Position numbers and translations under genes: made by a program
In this document: piece after piece, positions 22,409 to 35,650 of the stretch
Position numbering within the stretch: position 1 is the first letter of the stretch
How the letters are laid out: each line of letters opens with the position of its first letter
From: Iris pallida
Taxonomy: Eukaryota > Streptophyta > Magnoliopsida > Asparagales > Iridaceae
Assembly (NCBI GenBank): GCA_029216955.1
Contig: JANAVB010010791.1
Span: 6,399,838 to 6,463,837 of the forward strand
Reading direction: 5' to 3'
Length of the DNA: 64,000 nucleotides
Notes under the pieces: generated by a model
Databases searched by the model: none
Told to the model about the DNA's origin: nothing
What the model saw: the letters and a program-made list of their open reading frames with translations, nothing else

Positions 22409-22426
22409 CACTACAACAAAATGACC
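22409..22426 (+). repeat. CACTA left terminal inverted repeat
   Basis: CACTACAACAAAATGACC is a classic CACTA end. It begins within a copia codon run (GGC-ACT), which fixes the border. The 3-bp target duplication cannot be confirmed because the right end is missing. Confidence 0.85.
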
Positions 22427-22552
22427 TATTAATGACGCTTGTTAAGTGGATTTCATGACGGCTAATAAAGAAGCGTCATCAAAGTTCAGCAGGACTATAA
22501 TCTATGACGGTTTTTTATATAAGCGTTATTGATTGTCTCTCAGTGATACGAG
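22427..22552 (+). repeat. CACTA subterminal repeats (ATGACG / AGCGT(C/T)AT)
   Basis: Short motifs recur in both orientations: atgacgctt, atgacggc, aagcgtcatc, atgacggtt, agcgttat, gagcgttatg. Such arrays are TnpA-binding regions in known CACTA elements; binding here is inferred. Confidence 0.7.
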
Positions 22553-22676
22553 CGTTATGAAAAAAATACCAAATTTTAAGTCAAAAACTGGACTCTCCCG
22601 CACTTACTCCCGCACTTAAGTCGAAAAGTCTAAACCCTTCCCTTCTCCCACACTTACTCTCTTTCTCCTCCCGCTC

Positions 22677-22808
22677 CCCAACTCCCTTCAGCCTGCTCCG
22701 GCGCTTCCGAACTCCCCTCAGCCCGCTTCCCTCTCCGGATCAACTCCCCTCAGCCCGCTCCCCGCTCCCCGCGCCCCAACTCCCCTCAGCCCGCTCCCCA
22801 CTCCCCAA
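22677..22808. repeat. Degenerate CTCCCCTCAGCCCGCTCC repeats
   Basis: About four imperfect copies of a C-rich unit of roughly 20-50 bp lie between the terminus and the first gene, a likely promoter/5' untranslated zone. The rest of 22553-23871 holds no gene I can recognise; it probably contains leader exons and an intron. Confidence 0.65.
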
Positions 22809-23871
22809 GGTTTGTCCTAAATTATTTCTTATTTTGTGCCCTAATTTCTGCCTCGACATAATTTTAGTAAAATGCCCTAATTTTTGACCTATTTTCTATT
22901 TTCTAGTTTTCGAAAGATGGTTGAAATCTTTGAATGTATGTTTGGAAATCTTTGAATGAATTTTCTTTTTTTTACTAATTTGTGAGGCATTTTCTTTGTC
23001 CGTGCATTGGTTCATCTTATAGTTTCTTTCTTTGTTGGTTCTTGTAGTGTGGAAGGGTGTTAATTCCATTGCTTTCGGACGAATACTTACAAGTTGAACT
23101 TCATGGAGACACGTTCGGGTAGCAAGGTTTGTTTTGGTTCATGGAGACACGTTCTTTTCAATTGCCCTATTTTCTAGAAATCATGGACAAGAAAGAGATC
23201 AATGTCCCTGTAACGTCGTGTATGACACATGTTGAACACGTCATTTTTACACTCGAAATTACTCCAGGTCACGCAGAAATCGGTACCGTGTCTGTGTATG
23301 TGCCATGTCATATTGTCTTTAAATCAAGTCCTGTTCTTCTTAGATTAAATTACTCCAGGCAATACAACTTATTTTTTATAGTGTGCACGTTGCTCATGCA
23401 TTGAGGGTGGGATGGATCTTTGACATCAATTTGTAATTGTTTGACTGTACATCTTTAGATTAAATGATATCGGTCATGTTGGATGTGAGCTTTGACCAAC
23501 TCTTTTTTTATGTTTATTTGACCCTCTTTTGTAGTTATGTAGATGATTCATATAGACTTTCTCAATATATATTCTTACATATTTTGACATTTTGTTACCT
23601 TTTATACCCGTATGCACATATAGGGAATTGTAAAACATTTTCTATTTTGTAATAACGAAATAAACTATTCCTAAGTCATGTTCTTCTTCTTTTTTAACTC
23701 TAGCAATTAAAGTTATATTCTGGAATCAACCTTCTCCACTTTCATGAGTATAAATTTATTGGCCATATCTACTTCACATTGGCCATTTTGGAATCAATCT
23801 TCTCCGCATTCAGCTTGAAATGAAACTTTCAAGTTACAATCACTTACTCGGTGTTTTGCTTTATTATACAG

Positions 23872-26800
23872 AGGAATAGATCTTGGATGACAAAGCACCT
23901 ATTATCGAAAGAATATAGAGCCGGAGTTGATGAATTTATGGAGCATGTTAAAGCTAGTGGGGATGATCTCGACTTCATTAGATGTCCATGTAATGAGTGC
24001 GAGAATCTCTATAGTATGAGTTTAGAAGATGTAAAATTTCATTTGACGACAGTTGGTATCGATCCAAGGTATACTATATGGATATGGCATGGGGAAGTTG
24101 ATCCTAATGAAGTGTGTGAGGATACATGTGCGTCTATTTATAAGGACTATGATATAGATACTTTAAATGATGTGGCAGATACACTAGAGATGTTCCATGC
24201 ATTAAAAAGGAACGACATTGAAGGAGATGATGAAGAGAACTTTAATTCATTGCTTGATGATGCTAAGAAACCATTGTATAATAGTTGTAAAAAGTATACG
24301 AAGCTATCTGCGATAGTGAAGCTCTTTAGTATCAAGGCCAAGAGTGGTTAGAGTGATAAAAACTTTTCATATGTGTTGACATTGTTCGTCGACATGCTTT
24401 CGGGAGAAAATAAATTGCCTGTAACTACTAGGGAGGCTAAGCGTTGCTTCTCAATATTTGGAATGGGATATAAGAGAATACATGCATGTCTGAATGATTG
24501 GATACTCTATAGAAAAGATTATGAAAATACAACCTCTTGTCCTACGTGTGGAACGTCAAGATATAAGGTAAAGAAGAATATGTCTGAACAAAGTCATGAA
24601 GAGCAAAAGAAGGGCATCCCAGCTGAAATTCTATGTTACTTTCCACCCATTTTATGCTTTAAAAGGTGGTTTCGATCGGTACAAACATCAAAGAATTTGA
24701 CATGGCATGTAGACGGAAGGGAAGTTGATGGCCAATTGCGTCATCCCGCAGATTCACCGACGTGGAAGACAATTGATGATAAATTTCTAGAGTTTGTAGC
24801 AGAAGCAAGAAACCTTCGACTCTCTCTTTCAGCCGATGGGATTAATCCATTTAGTTCACTCAGTAGTAGGTACAGTTGTTGGCTTGTAATGCTAAATACT
24901 TATAATTTACCACCTTGGTTGTGTATGAAAAGAAAGTTCACATTGTTGACATTGTTGATATCAGGCCCCCAACAACCTGGAAATGACATAGATGTTTACT
25001 TAGCACCATTGATTAAGGATCTCCAGTTGCTGTGGAAGGATGGAGTTGTGACTTACGACGCCTATCGGCAAGAATCTTTTACATTGAGAACTGTATTGTT
25101 ATGGACTGTTAACGATTTTCCTGCATATGGCAACTTGTCTGGTTGTTGTGTGAAAGGATATTTTGCTTGTACAATATGCAACAAAAATACTTATTCAGAT
25201 AGATTGAAACATTGCAACAAGAACATTTATACTGGTCGCAGAAGGTATTTGCCGCATAACCATTCTTTTCGATCACAAAGAAAGGCATTTAATGGTGACA
25301 AAGAGTTCAGAACTCATCCTGAACCATTAAGTGGGGAACAAATATTAATAAAGGTTGCGAGGATTCCCGTTTCTTGGGGGAAAAAAGATGTTCCAGAAAA
25401 AGATATCAGAGAAGAAGACTTCAAAGAAGAAGAAGTGCAAAAGAAATTGACACCAAAGAAGAGGAAAAAAGAAGTACAAAAAGACAAAGTTACATGTTGT
25501 TGGAAGAATAAATCCATTTTTTTGAGCTAGAGTATTGGAGATATCTTCCTATTAGACATAACTTGGATGTCATGCACATTGAGAAAAATGTCTGCGATAG
25601 TATCATTGGGACCCTATTAAATATTCCTAGAAAAACAAAAAATGGGATCAATAGTCGCAAAGATCTTGTAGAGATGGGCTTAAGGAAAGAATTGGCACCT
25701 CATAATAAGAAAAATGGGATTTATCTTCTAGCTGCATGTTATTCTTTATCGAGGCAAGAGAAAAGAATAGTGTGTCAAACTTTGCATGACCTTAAGGTCC
25801 CAGATGGTTACTCTTCAAATTTTAGATCTAATGTCTCAATGGAAGATCTAAAGTTATATGGTCTCAAATCCCATAATTGTCATGTTCTAATGCAACAACT
25901 ACTTCCTGTTGTAATACGTGGTGTGTTGCCAAAGCATGTGAGATGTGCTATTATACGAGTATATTTCTTCTTTAATGCCCTTTATGTCAAAGTCGTGAAT
26001 GTACAAAAATTGCAAGATATCCAAAATAATCTTGTGATTACATTGTGCTTATTGGAAAAATATTTTCTACCATCATTCTTTGACATAATGGTACATCTAA
26101 TGGTGCACCTTGTCAGGGAGGTCGAACTTGGCGGTCCGATTTTCTTCCGATGGATGTACCCACCAGAGAGGTTGGTCTAGTCTGAACTTTGGTTTTCATT
26201 ATGTAGTAACATGATTGATGTTTGTGTAATCATTTTTATCTTTATCATTTGTTCATTATAGGTTTATGGGTGTGATAAAGGGCTATGTGAGAAATAAGAA
26301 TCGTCCTGAAGGGTGTATTGCACAATGCTATATCGCAGAGGAAGCCATTGAGTTTTGTTCAGAATATCTAGAAGAACAACCCGTCATTGGAGTTTCTTCT
26401 ACGAAGAATGAGGAAAAACCTATAGGAAAAGAAAATATCTGTGAAGTTGACCGCTTATCTTTGGACCAAGCACATCTTTATGTGTTGCACAACACAAATG
26501 ATGTTCAACCTTATATCGAGTAAAGATGTCTATATTACTCTTTACTTAGTTTTATCTTTGGACCAAGCACATATTTTTTTATATTTCGCTTTGTAATTAA
26601 CAAAATTCTACTTATTACTTGATAGGGAGCACGAGGCTTACTTGAAAAAGCTGCACCCTCGTAGAGTGAAAAGTACAAAATGGTTAGAAGATGAGCACAA
26701 TCGCAGCTTTATTAGTTGGTTACGATCAAGGGTATTGATTAAGCTACTATATTTTATGTTCTACTTAGTGAAAAATAAAATATTGAACTTAGGAAAAAAA

Positions 26801-27466
26801 TGACAGGTTGACGCTGCGCAAGAAGACCCAACTAGCAATGTCTCTGATGAATTAAAATGGATAGCTCAAGGACCTCGACATCACGTGACTAAGTTCCCAG
26901 GTTATGCAATTAATGGGTGTCACTATCAAACGAAAGATCGTGACGACGTACGAGTCAAGCAAAACAGTGGAGTGACTCTAGTGGCAAAGACTTTTCAAGT
27001 TGCTAGCACAAAGGACAACAATCCCATCATCTCAGATATGACATTTTACGGTATTATCAAAGAGATTTGGTTGCTTGACTATTTCTCCTTCCGGATTCCC
27101 GTCTTCAAGTGTGATTGGGTTGACAACAAGAATGGTGTTAAGAAGGATGAACTTGGTTTTACATTGGTCGAGCTTGGTAGAGTTGGCCACAAGTCTGACT
27201 CTTTTGTTTTGCCCTCTCAAGTAAAGCAAGTATTTTATGTTCCTGATCAATTGGATGAAAATTGGTCAATTGTTTTATCGGCTCCTCAAAGGACTTATTA
27301 TGATGAAGACAATGACGACGAGGGAATCGATTGTTTTGTTACAGATGAAACTTGTAATAAAGTACCGAATTTTGAGTCATTTGATGTTGTTGATGAATCA
27401 CCCTCGACCTATTTACGTGAAGATTGTGAGGAAACTTGGATTGCACAGTCCAAATCTTCTTGTTGA
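23872..27466 (+). pseudogene. tnp2: Tnp2-type CACTA transposase gene (one stop, one frameshift)
   Basis: This encodes the DNA-cutting transposase of a CACTA element. Exon 1 follows a ttatacag acceptor and opens with a Transposase-associated domain (RSWMTKHLLSKEY, CPCNECEN). The Tnp2 core follows (ACLNDWILYRKDYE, CPTCGTSRY, HPADSPTWK, LSLSADGINPF, GPQQPGNDIDVYL, WTVNDFPAYGNLSG, CCVKGYFACTICN), then DUF4218 (LDVMHIEKNVCDSIIGTLLNI) and DUF4216 (FYGIIKEIWLLDYF). Predicted introns are 26171-26261, 26520-26625 and 26732-26806, all GT-AG and phase-consistent. Damage: TAG at 24349-24351 where Trp is expected (GW-SDK), and an extra T in the run at about 25515-25522 shifting frame. Everything else is open, so decay is recent. 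The start codon is uncertain (first ATG in frame near 23888). Confidence 0.88.
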
Positions 27467-28037
27467 AATGTTGCTGCAAGTGAATTGTTTAAAGAAATGT
27501 TGCTGCAAGTCTGAAATGTTGCTGCAAGTAAAAATTACTCTAGTGACTCTATTTTGATAACTGTTTCAAGAACTGTTTCATGGAAATCCCTCATCTTTAT
27601 TGTCTTAATATGTATTTTTTTCTCAAAACTGTAGTCTATTTTTATCTCAGAGTATATGGGAGAAACTGTAGTCTATTTTGATCTAGAATTGTCTTAATAT
27701 GAACTGAGTTTATATTGAACTGAGATTCAAATTGAACTTGAGAATAGAATTGATTTGAATGTTTAAACTGAGTTGGCTTGAAAAACCTGAGAATGGGGTT
27801 TCATATATCAAAACTGTGGTTGGGTTTACTTTTATAATGTTAACTGGTATTCTTAATCTCAGATTTTGTTACTTATATCAAACCTGAGAATGGGGTTTCA
27901 TATATCAGGTTTGTCTTCTTAATCTCAGATTTTGATAGTTGTATCTCAGTTTTCAAGCATATTTTATGTTTCATGCTATTTCAAGCACATTTTAGCAAGA
28001 TTAATATGAATATAATTATGCTATTTATTTGTTACAG
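27467..28037 (+). other. Intergenic region between CACTA genes
   Basis: No gene is seen. It is rich in aaactgag, acctgagaatgggg and related words (27690-27930), similar in style to 13000-13950 of the LARD LTR. A pyrimidine-poor tttgttacag acceptor ends at 28037. Confidence 0.6.
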
Positions 28038-28307
28038 GCTACAAAGTACAGTGAGAATTCCGGGGAACAAAATTGTAGCCGAAAAAAAGGTAGAGGGGTA
28101 TCAAAATCCAAAAAAGTCAGCAAAATCAAAGATGATGAAAAGAGGATAAAGATCATTTATAACGATGTTGGGCAACCAATTGGTGAAGGAAAAATTAATT
28201 TGGCAACTTACTGCGGCATCACAGTAAAGTCCTTAGTAAAAATAACTTATCCAAATTGGCATAAAGTGCCAGAATCAGTTAAAAAGACCTTATGGACTGC
28301 TATTCAG

Positions 28308-28714
28308 GTAAAAATAATGTGTGTTCCTGAGAATTTCAGTTTGAATGTTCCTTTGTATGCCATGTTTCTTGACATTGAATTAACTATGCAATGTTTGTTC
28401 CTGAGAATACAAGGCTGTTAATATATGTAATGTTTGTTCCTGAGAATTTCAAATGTCATGTGGATTACTGATTGTGACTTGGTTTTCAAATTGATTTGAG
28501 AATTGATAAACTGTTGTGTACCCCACAACCTAATAACACTGCAATCCTGAACACTGTTCTTGAATACACATTCTCTACTGCTACTTACTGTCACTCACAC
28601 TCACATACATGACACACACATTTGAGACACACTGTTATCTCTACACACACTGAGATACTATACTGATTTTCCTAAGGAATTACACAATATTCACATACAC
28701 ACTCATGCACTTAT
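28308..28714 (+). other. Intron of CACTA gene 2, left of gypsy2
   Basis: It begins with the donor gtaaaaat. It contains gttcctgagaat repeats (28320-28450) and CA-rich, ACTGA-rich sequence. It continues at 40240-40919 after gypsy2, ending in ttctgttgtag. Confidence 0.75.
28710..28714. repeat. Target-site duplication cttat (left) of gypsy2
   Basis: Matches cttat at 40235-40239, directly outside the other LTR end. Confidence 0.93.
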
Positions 28715-29182
28715 TGTCAGCCCCTATTTTTCAATTTAGTTAATTAAGTGTTAATTAATTATTAATGTTATTTTTAGCCTTAGAATAATTATTAGGATTT
28801 TTAGGAATTTTTCTATAATTTTTAAATGATTTTTTTATATTAAAATATTAATTTATAAATTTTCTAAAATGTTTTAGTTAACTTTTGTAATTAATTAGAT
28901 TGTTTTAATAGCATTTTGTAATTTTTATAATTGATTTAATTTGGTTTTATAATTTCTTAAATGTTTTAAACTGTGGAATGCAAATTCTTATTTGCATTAA
29001 CCTACTGTGGGGACCTATATGCAAAATCCTAAACCTAGAGGACCTAACTGCTAACTACCCAGACACCCCCCCCGACCAGACTCTCTCTCTCCTCACCCAC
29101 TCTCGTTGACCCCCGACTGCCCCGACCGCCACGCCGCCCTGCCCCCGCCAAATTCGGCTGCCCCCACCGCCTCGAAACCCCC

Positions 29183-29190
29183 TATTTAAA
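29183..29190 (+). promoter_or_regulatory. Probable TATA box of gypsy2 LTR
   Basis: tatttaaa stands alone in a C-rich, AT-poor stretch, at the position equivalent to tataaaa in TR-GAG1. The copy in the 3' LTR is near 37440. Confidence 0.5.
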
Positions 29191-29814
29191 CCCCCACAGC
29201 CCCCTCGATAAACCCCCACCACTTCGACCTCACCCCGACCACAATCGCCACCGTCTTCCCCACTTCGAGTTCGTCGGAACCCTAGCTCCGACCAAACCCC
29301 ACCACCAGCTCCACAGCCGTCGTCGTCACCAGCCACCACCACCATCCGCTTCGCCTCAACGAGACGACCGCAGCGCCACCACTCCGCCACCGCCACGACG
29401 CCTCCTCCGTCGTCCACGACCATCAAATCCCCCCCAGATCTGGACACGTGAGTAGCAGTGTCCTTACGAGTCGTGCGTGTCTCGTGTTGTGTCCATATTG
29501 TTTGCCGTGTCTTGGCGAACATGAGCGTGGAACTGGACACGTGAGACTCGTGTCGTACGTGTCGAAGTCACCCCGGACACGTTGATACCTATATCCTTAA
29601 CTGTCAGGACACAGGACAGATTTTTATATTTTTTTTATTATTAATCTAACCTAAACTAAATAAAACAAACTAAACCCTAACTCTAACAAACCCAGCGGGC
29701 TGACCCCCTGGCCAGCCCGACCCGATTAAACCCCCCCCGCTTCTCTGGCTCAGGTTCGAGCCCCCCTTCTGTTTCCTTTTCCTTTTCTTTTTCTGTTTCT
29801 TTTCTTTTTCTGTT

Positions 29815-30135
29815 TTATATATATTTATATATATATATATATATATGTATATAAAAAAAAAAATATGTATATACTATATTTTGACAGTATTTTATATATA
29901 TATATATTTTATAGTTAGTAAATTTTATATATATATATGTTTATATATGTATATATACATATATGTATATATGTATATATATTTTCATGTGTATATATAT
30001 ATTATATATATACACTATATTATTAAATGTTTCCTTATATATATATACATATTTGTATATATATATATATATATACTTTATAAATTAAGTATTTTTCCTT
30101 ATATATATATATATGTACTTTTAAAACATATGTGT
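29815..30135. repeat. TA-rich microsatellite in gypsy2 5' LTR
   Basis: Interrupted tatata/tatg runs; counterpart at 38070-38375 in the 3' LTR. Confidence 0.9.
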
Positions 30136-31981
30136 GTATATTTTCACTATGCATAACTTTACCATATTAAAATAATAATATTTATTTTGCCCTATTACCA
30201 AATTGTATTTTTAGTGTATTTAAATTATTGCAACCATTTGGTGTCCAAGCCTAGCATGGGTATTTGGGCCCAAATGTGTTTTCACACATTCAAGACCTGT
30301 ACAAGTCATATTGGACTTGATTCATGGCCTTGGGTCCTGTATTTGAACTTTGGTTCAAATTGTATACATGGACAAAATACGCAGATAATTAATTATTGTG
30401 TGCAATGCTGTTTTTGATTTTCTAAAAATACTTAAAGTACTGCTAAAATTATGGAAAAATAGTTTTTAGATACTATGTTACTTTAGCTAATTTAGTATAA
30501 TTTTTGTAGTATTTAATTTTCTGTTTTGCCACTAGTTTGGCATATGAAACCAAAACTTATTTTCTGTATACTTAGGAAAACTGATTTTTATAAAATATTT
30601 GTACTGGTTAATAAATTCCAAAAAAATTATAATAAATTTCTATGATTAACAAGGATCACTTTGGTACTTTACTTTAAGAAAAACTAGGCTTTTTGTCTAT
30701 CTCTAAAATTGTTAGAACACAATGGTCTTTTGATTTATTTACTGATTAATTACGACTTGTAGCTTTTTGTGTTATTTTGAGTTTTAGCCGTGTTAAACCC
30801 CACCCCTCACTAGTGTAAAGACCCTAAAAAGTTAGTTAAAGTAGTGTGTCACCCTACATTGGTCTCCTATACCAAAGTCATCATTTTGGCTAGGTGCCCA
30901 GTCACAAGTCGTATTTCACCAATTAGTGTCCTAGTGTTTTAACTTAGTGTAAAAACTAAGTTATTGTATTTACTTCTACAGTGACGAGTTACCGGACATC
31001 CATAACACTTTTATCGCAGCTTGTTTTGCTTTGCTTTGCTAGAGGCAAGTACTTTCTACGAACTTTACATATTGTCACATAAATGAACTGCAAACCCCAC
31101 CATATTAAATGCTGATCCTTGGGGTAGCAAGTTAGATCTCTACATATTGTACTTCCAGTTACTACCATGCTTAGAACTGTCTTTATGTATCTCTCACATG
31201 ATAGAATACGGGTTATGGGAAAACTGATAGTAGTGTACGTGATCATATCCCCCCTACAGTACCGAGCAAAGTTTCATTTTATATGTTACTGCGTCGTAGG
31301 CCTTTATCTCAAAGCTGTATTTGTGCGTATGTACATCTACCGCCTTTACACTTGTACGTATGTACATTTCATTATGTGCCCCAGCACATTGTACATCTAT
31401 TGACCGATCACGTACCTACTACAGTTTTAAACATTACATATACATCTGTCTCTATGACATATGTGTCCTTAGACTATGTGATGCCATGCTTTCCAGTTAT
31501 TCCTCTCATGTTTATTTTCATGTTTCATATGCTAGTTTGCTAGATTCAGTACTTGCTTCCGTCCTGACAGGATAACGTTGTAGGTGTCCTTACTGAGGAG
31601 GAGTTACTCTGCGACACCTATTATGGGGTTACTGCCGAGGACCCGGCTCTGCTTTACGAGGATGTTTCTGCGGGGAACCTCGCCTAGTTGCCTTTCGTTT
31701 ACTTAGACTTTTGAGAGTAGACATGTATTAGACTATATCTTTTTGTAACTGGACATGTATCCAGTTTTACATTTCAGTTCACTTGTACTTGGATATTTTA
31801 CTATATACGACGACTTTTGTGTTTGGTGCATTTATGATTCTTCTTCACTTATAGAACTGTTAGCACATTTAGTCTTATCCTGTTGTCTTTAGAACAGCTT
31901 ACTACGTTTTATCTCAACGTAGGCTGGGCATGACTCGGCCTGGCCCAACAATTTGGGTAGCGGGTCGTGACATGTTTTTAG

Positions 31982-31997
31982 TGGTGGCCCATGCAGG
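31982..31997 (+). promoter_or_regulatory. Primer-binding site of gypsy2
   Basis: tggtggcccatgcagg begins 10 bases after the LTR end. Its complement, cctgcatgggccacca, ends in the CCA of a mature tRNA and from memory equals the acceptor end of plant tRNA-Ile(AAU). Confidence 0.7.
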
Positions 31998-32218
31998 TCC
32001 TGACTAAACTGTTTGGTTACGTTATTGTACTAAGCATGCCTGCAATTAGGAAATTAAGGTAATTAGACAACATTAGGAAAGGCGCTTAGAACACTTAGAG
32101 GAATGCTAGGATTGCAACATAGGAAATACATCACATGTTTGCTATTATAATTAGATTTTCTTGCATATGATTACTTACTTTAAATAAGTCCTTATAAGTC
32201 TTTTTATGTGTAATTTAG

Positions 32219-33529
32219 ATGGTGCTTACTCGTTCATCCCAGTATGTTACCCCCGAGAATGGAGCCCTCCATATCCAGTCAGCTGACCAGTTGACTGATA
32301 CACCTTCACCTACCACATTCCCCAACTCCACAGATCCACAGACCCAGATACCACCTTCCATATCACAGGCCCAGCTGGACCCGATACTTCCACCACTCCC
32401 TATCACTATACCAACCTAGGCTTCCGTCACACTCGACGGGAACCAGCTGCTCATACTGATTCAGGGGTTCCTAACAACCCATCAGGAGCAGACTACCCTA
32501 CTCCGCCAGAGCATGGAGCGTTCTGAGGGACGTCCCGTGGTCCCACCATATGTAGAGCCACGGCAGAGAGCGGGGATGATCAAGGACTTCATGGGTCTGA
32601 ATCCCAAGGAGTTCTCAGGGACTGAGGGCATAGTAGTAGCTGATGACTGGCTAGATTCGGTAGAGAGGAAGCTTCTGGGAGTTAGGATGTCGGATGACCT
32701 TCAGGTCGAAGCAGCGGGATTTCTGCTGATAGACTTAGCAGGAGTCTGGTTCTGGAATGAGCCGTTGTTTGCGAGAGGGAGAGCCACTTGGGACCAGTTC
32801 AAGACCCAGTTCAAGAAGAAATTCTTCTCGACCACTGCTAGAGTAGCCATGGGGCTACGATTCCAAAACATCCAGCAGGGGAACCGTTCTGTTGACGACT
32901 ATGCGGCAGAGTTTAGTCGCCTGAGCCGTTTCGCTCCTAGTCTGGTTGCTGATCCAGAGGAGATGACCCGTAGGTTTTGCCATGGTCTAGTTCCAGACAT
33001 TGGCATTCTCATAGTGGCGAATGGTACGACTGACTACTACCAGAGCCTAGAGTTGGCCCGGAGCATCGAGGAGCGTCTTCTGTCATGCAAGAGGCCGGCT
33101 TCTGTACATCATGAGGGACCGTCCAAGCGTCAGGCTTTCTAGCAGAGAGCACCGACGCCGCCTCAGCAGACTTACCGTCCCCCTACATCACATCATCAGA
33201 CCCCGCCAGTTAGAGCCCCGGGACCCCGACAGCAGCAGCAGTAGAAAGGAGCTATATGTTCTTTCTGCGGAAGACCAGGTCATTACTTCGCAGTCTGCAG
33301 AAAGTGGTTGGGTCAGTGTTTGGCCTGTGGGTCTGCCACCTATTAGCTTCGGAACTGCCCAGCAGCGAAGCCTAGAGGCCCACTCCCGACTCAGCAGCAG
33401 AGGTTTGGGCAGCACCTGCATCAGCAGAAGGGACCTCAGGGGAAGGTCTATAGCCTAGCCCTTGAGCCGGAGCCGGAGCAGGTTTCAGAGCCAGATTACT
33501 TAGCAGACGTCATTACAGGTCATATTTAT
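32219..33529 (+). pseudogene. gag: Gag of gypsy2 (four CAG to TAG stops)
   Basis: It is the same protein as TR-GAG1 gag, with the same ATG context. The capsid core (LNPKEFSGTEG, DDWLDSVERKLLG) and the zinc-knuckle region (CSFCGRPGHYFAVC; second knuckle damaged, His changed to Tyr) are visible. In-frame TAG codons at 32417, 33140, 33242 and 33344 all replace Gln codons that are CAG in TR-GAG1 or in register. The frame otherwise continues without a stop into protease, so gag and pol formed one polyprotein. A Gln-rich piece after the second knuckle (about 33360-33425) is missing from TR-GAG1. Confidence 0.92.
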
Positions 33530-35650
33530 TTGCATACTTTTCTAGCTCTATGTTTGTTTGATTCTGGTGCATCTCATAGCTTCCTATCATTAGAGTTTAT
33601 GCAAGAACATCACTTAGTATCTACACCTACTACGGAGATTAGTAGAGTAATGACGGGAGGAGGACCAGTGCCTATTAGAGCTAGCTATAGATGCTCTATT
33701 ATGATAGCCGGGAGAGAGTTCGAGGGGCGATTCTTTGTGATGCCACTCCCCGGTTATGATATCATATTGGGGATGGACTGGCTTAGTTATGCCCATGCAT
33801 CTATAGATTGCCATGAGGGTAGTATTTTGTTCAGTCCCCCGGGCACAGCACCATTCAGTGTCAAGAGGACAGGGCCGGAGATCAGCCTAGAGCCGAACTG
33901 TTGTACGACAGTCGGGGACGCAGCACCGCCACACCCTATCATTAGGGAGTTTATGGATGTATTCCCAGAGGATCTTCCAGGACTTCCGCCAGACAGAGAT
34001 GTGGAATTCACTATAGATTTAGTGTCGGGTTCATCACCAGTATCCCGGGCTTGCTATAGAGTGAATCCCAAGGAGGCCATAGAGATGAAAGACCAGATTG
34101 ATGACCTATTGAAAAAGGGTTTCATTCGATCCAGTGCTTCTCCATGGGGAGCACCAGTGCTCTTTGTGCCTAAGAAGGATGGTACAGTCCGGTTGTGTAT
34201 TGACTACCGGGCCTTGAATGCCATCACCATCAAGAACAAATATCCTCTGCCCAGGATAGATGATTTGTTCGACCAGTTGAGCGGGGCGAAGGTGTTTTCC
34301 AGGATAGACTTGAGATCCGGGTACCACCAGGTGAAGGTTAGGCCAGCAGACATCCAGAAGACGGCGTTCAATACGAAGTATGGGCAGTACGAGTTTCTGG
34401 TGATGCCATTTGGTCTTACAAATGTGCCAGCTGTCTTTATGAACTTGATGAATAAGAAATTTCACCAGTATTTGGATAAGTTCGTCGTGGTGTTTATCGA
34501 CGACATCCTGATATACTCGAAGACGCCAGAGGAGCATGCAGAGCACTTGCGGATAGTTTTAGGGATTCTGAGGCAGGAGAGAATGTTTGCCAAATTGCCG
34601 AAGTGCGAGTTCTTTTTAGACCGAGTGGAGTTTCTCGGCCATGTAGTCACTGGAGATGGAATCTCGGTAGATCCCAAGAAGATTGCTGCAGTTGAGACGT
34701 GGAAGGCTCCGACGTCAGTTTCAGAGATCAGGAGCTTTCTGGGTTTAGCAGGCTATTATAGAAAGTTCGTCCAGGACTTTGCTAGGATAGCTGAACCCAT
34801 GACGAAGCTGACGCGGAAGGACGCAGAGTACATTTGGTCAGAGGACTGCCAGACAGCGTTTGAGGAGCTGAAGAGGAGGCTGACGACCGCTCCAGTTCTG
34901 ACTTTACCTTCAGGTTCTGGAGGTTTCACCATATATAGCGATGCTTCTGGAAAGGGGCTAGGATGTGTCCTACAGCAGCATGGAAAAGTGATTGCTTATG
35001 CATCTAGGCAGTTGCGGACTCATGAGAGGAATTATCCTACCCATGACCTAGAGTTAGCTGCGGTGATCTTTGCACTCAAGTTATGGAAATATTACTTATA
35101 CGGAGAGCGTGTGGAAATCTTTACTGACCATAAAAGCTTGAAGTATGTGTTCACGCAGAAAGAGCTGAACATGAGGCAAAGACGATGGTTGGAGTTGATG
35201 AAGGACTTCGACATCGATTTACAGTATCACCCCGGGAAGGCAAATGTGGTGGCGGATGCGCTGAGCAGGCATCCGATGGCATGGTACCTGATGATTGATC
35301 GGCATTTGCAGGAGGATCTGGAGAAGCTAGTTATCGAGCTAGTTCGGCCAGGATCAGTGATACAGATGATGGCACTTGACATTCAGTCAGGTTTGATGGA
35401 GCAGATCCGGAAGGCACAGTCTACAGATGAGAGCCTTCGCAGACTTCGACCCCAGGCGTTAGCTGGATTGCTGGATGACTTCACGATAGCAGAGGATGGA
35501 TCCTTAAGGCATGGCAGCCGATTGTGCGTGTCGAGGGGAGAGCTGGTAGAGGCAGTCTTGCAGGAGGCGCACCGATCGAGATATTCTATTCACCCTGGTG
35601 CTAACAAGATGTACCGTGACTTACGGGAACATCTTTGGTGGCATGGATGA
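33530..35650 (+). CDS. pol: Gypsy2 pol: protease, RT, RNase H, start of integrase (partial polyprotein)
   Basis: These are the enzymes that mature the particle and copy element RNA to DNA. The 706 open codons contain: aspartic protease with [10 protein letters not shown] near 33550; RT from about 34060 ([23 protein letters not shown], ..[17 protein letters not shown]) with catalytic FIDDIL near 34497; RNase H ([10 protein letters not shown] near 34940, [11 protein letters not shown] near 35125, [15 protein letters not shown] near 35225); and the integrase zinc-site start ([12 protein letters not shown]). The open frame ends in WWHG because one G is missing at about 35645 (gypsy3 has tatgggatgaag where gypsy2 has catggatgaag). 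The reported start is just the frame after the last gag stop; a natural protein would begin at the gag ATG. Confidence 0.93.
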   Translation: MHTFLALCLFDSGASHSFLSLEFMQEHHLVSTPTTEISRVMTGGGPVPIRASYRCSIMIAGREFEGRFFVMPLPGYDIILGMDWLSYAHASIDCHEGSILFSPPGTAPFSVKRTGPEISLEPNCCTTVGDAAPPHPIIREFMDVFPEDLPGLPPDRDVEFTIDLVSGSSPVSRACYRVNPKEAIEMKDQIDDLLKKGFIRSSASPWGAPVLFVPKKDGTVRLCIDYRALNAITIKNKYPLPRIDDLFDQLSGAKVFSRIDLRSGYHQVKVRPADIQKTAFNTKYGQYEFLVMPFGLTNVPAVFMNLMNKKFHQYLDKFVVVFIDDILIYSKTPEEHAEHLRIVLGILRQERMFAKLPKCEFFLDRVEFLGHVVTGDGISVDPKKIAAVETWKAPTSVSEIRSFLGLAGYYRKFVQDFARIAEPMTKLTRKDAEYIWSEDCQTAFEELKRRLTTAPVLTLPSGSGGFTIYSDASGKGLGCVLQQHGKVIAYASRQLRTHERNYPTHDLELAAVIFALKLWKYYLYGERVEIFTDHKSLKYVFTQKELNMRQRRWLELMKDFDIDLQYHPGKANVVADALSRHPMAWYLMIDRHLQEDLEKLVIELVRPGSVIQMMALDIQSGLMEQIRKAQSTDESLRRLRPQALAGLLDDFTIAEDGSLRHGSRLCVSRGELVEAVLQEAHRSRYSIHPGANKMYRDLREHLWWHG

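Larger units (their letters stand above)
28715..31972 (+). repeat. 5' LTR of gypsy2
   Basis: It starts tgtcagcccc and ends gggtcgtgaca. The plan is the same as the TR-GAG1 LTRs: AT-rich U3, CCG-rich zone with TATA-like box, GACACG cluster, pyrimidine tract, TA microsatellite, then a long region strongly similar to TR-GAG1 from atttggtgtccaagcc onwards. Confidence 0.95.

Noticed and set aside
29055..29540. 161-codon minus-strand frame, repeated almost unchanged at 37310-37798
   Set aside because: It lies in the CCG-rich part of the gypsy2 LTRs. Both copies exist because LTRs are duplicates, the composition is Gly/Val/Arg-rich by base bias, and no domain is visible.
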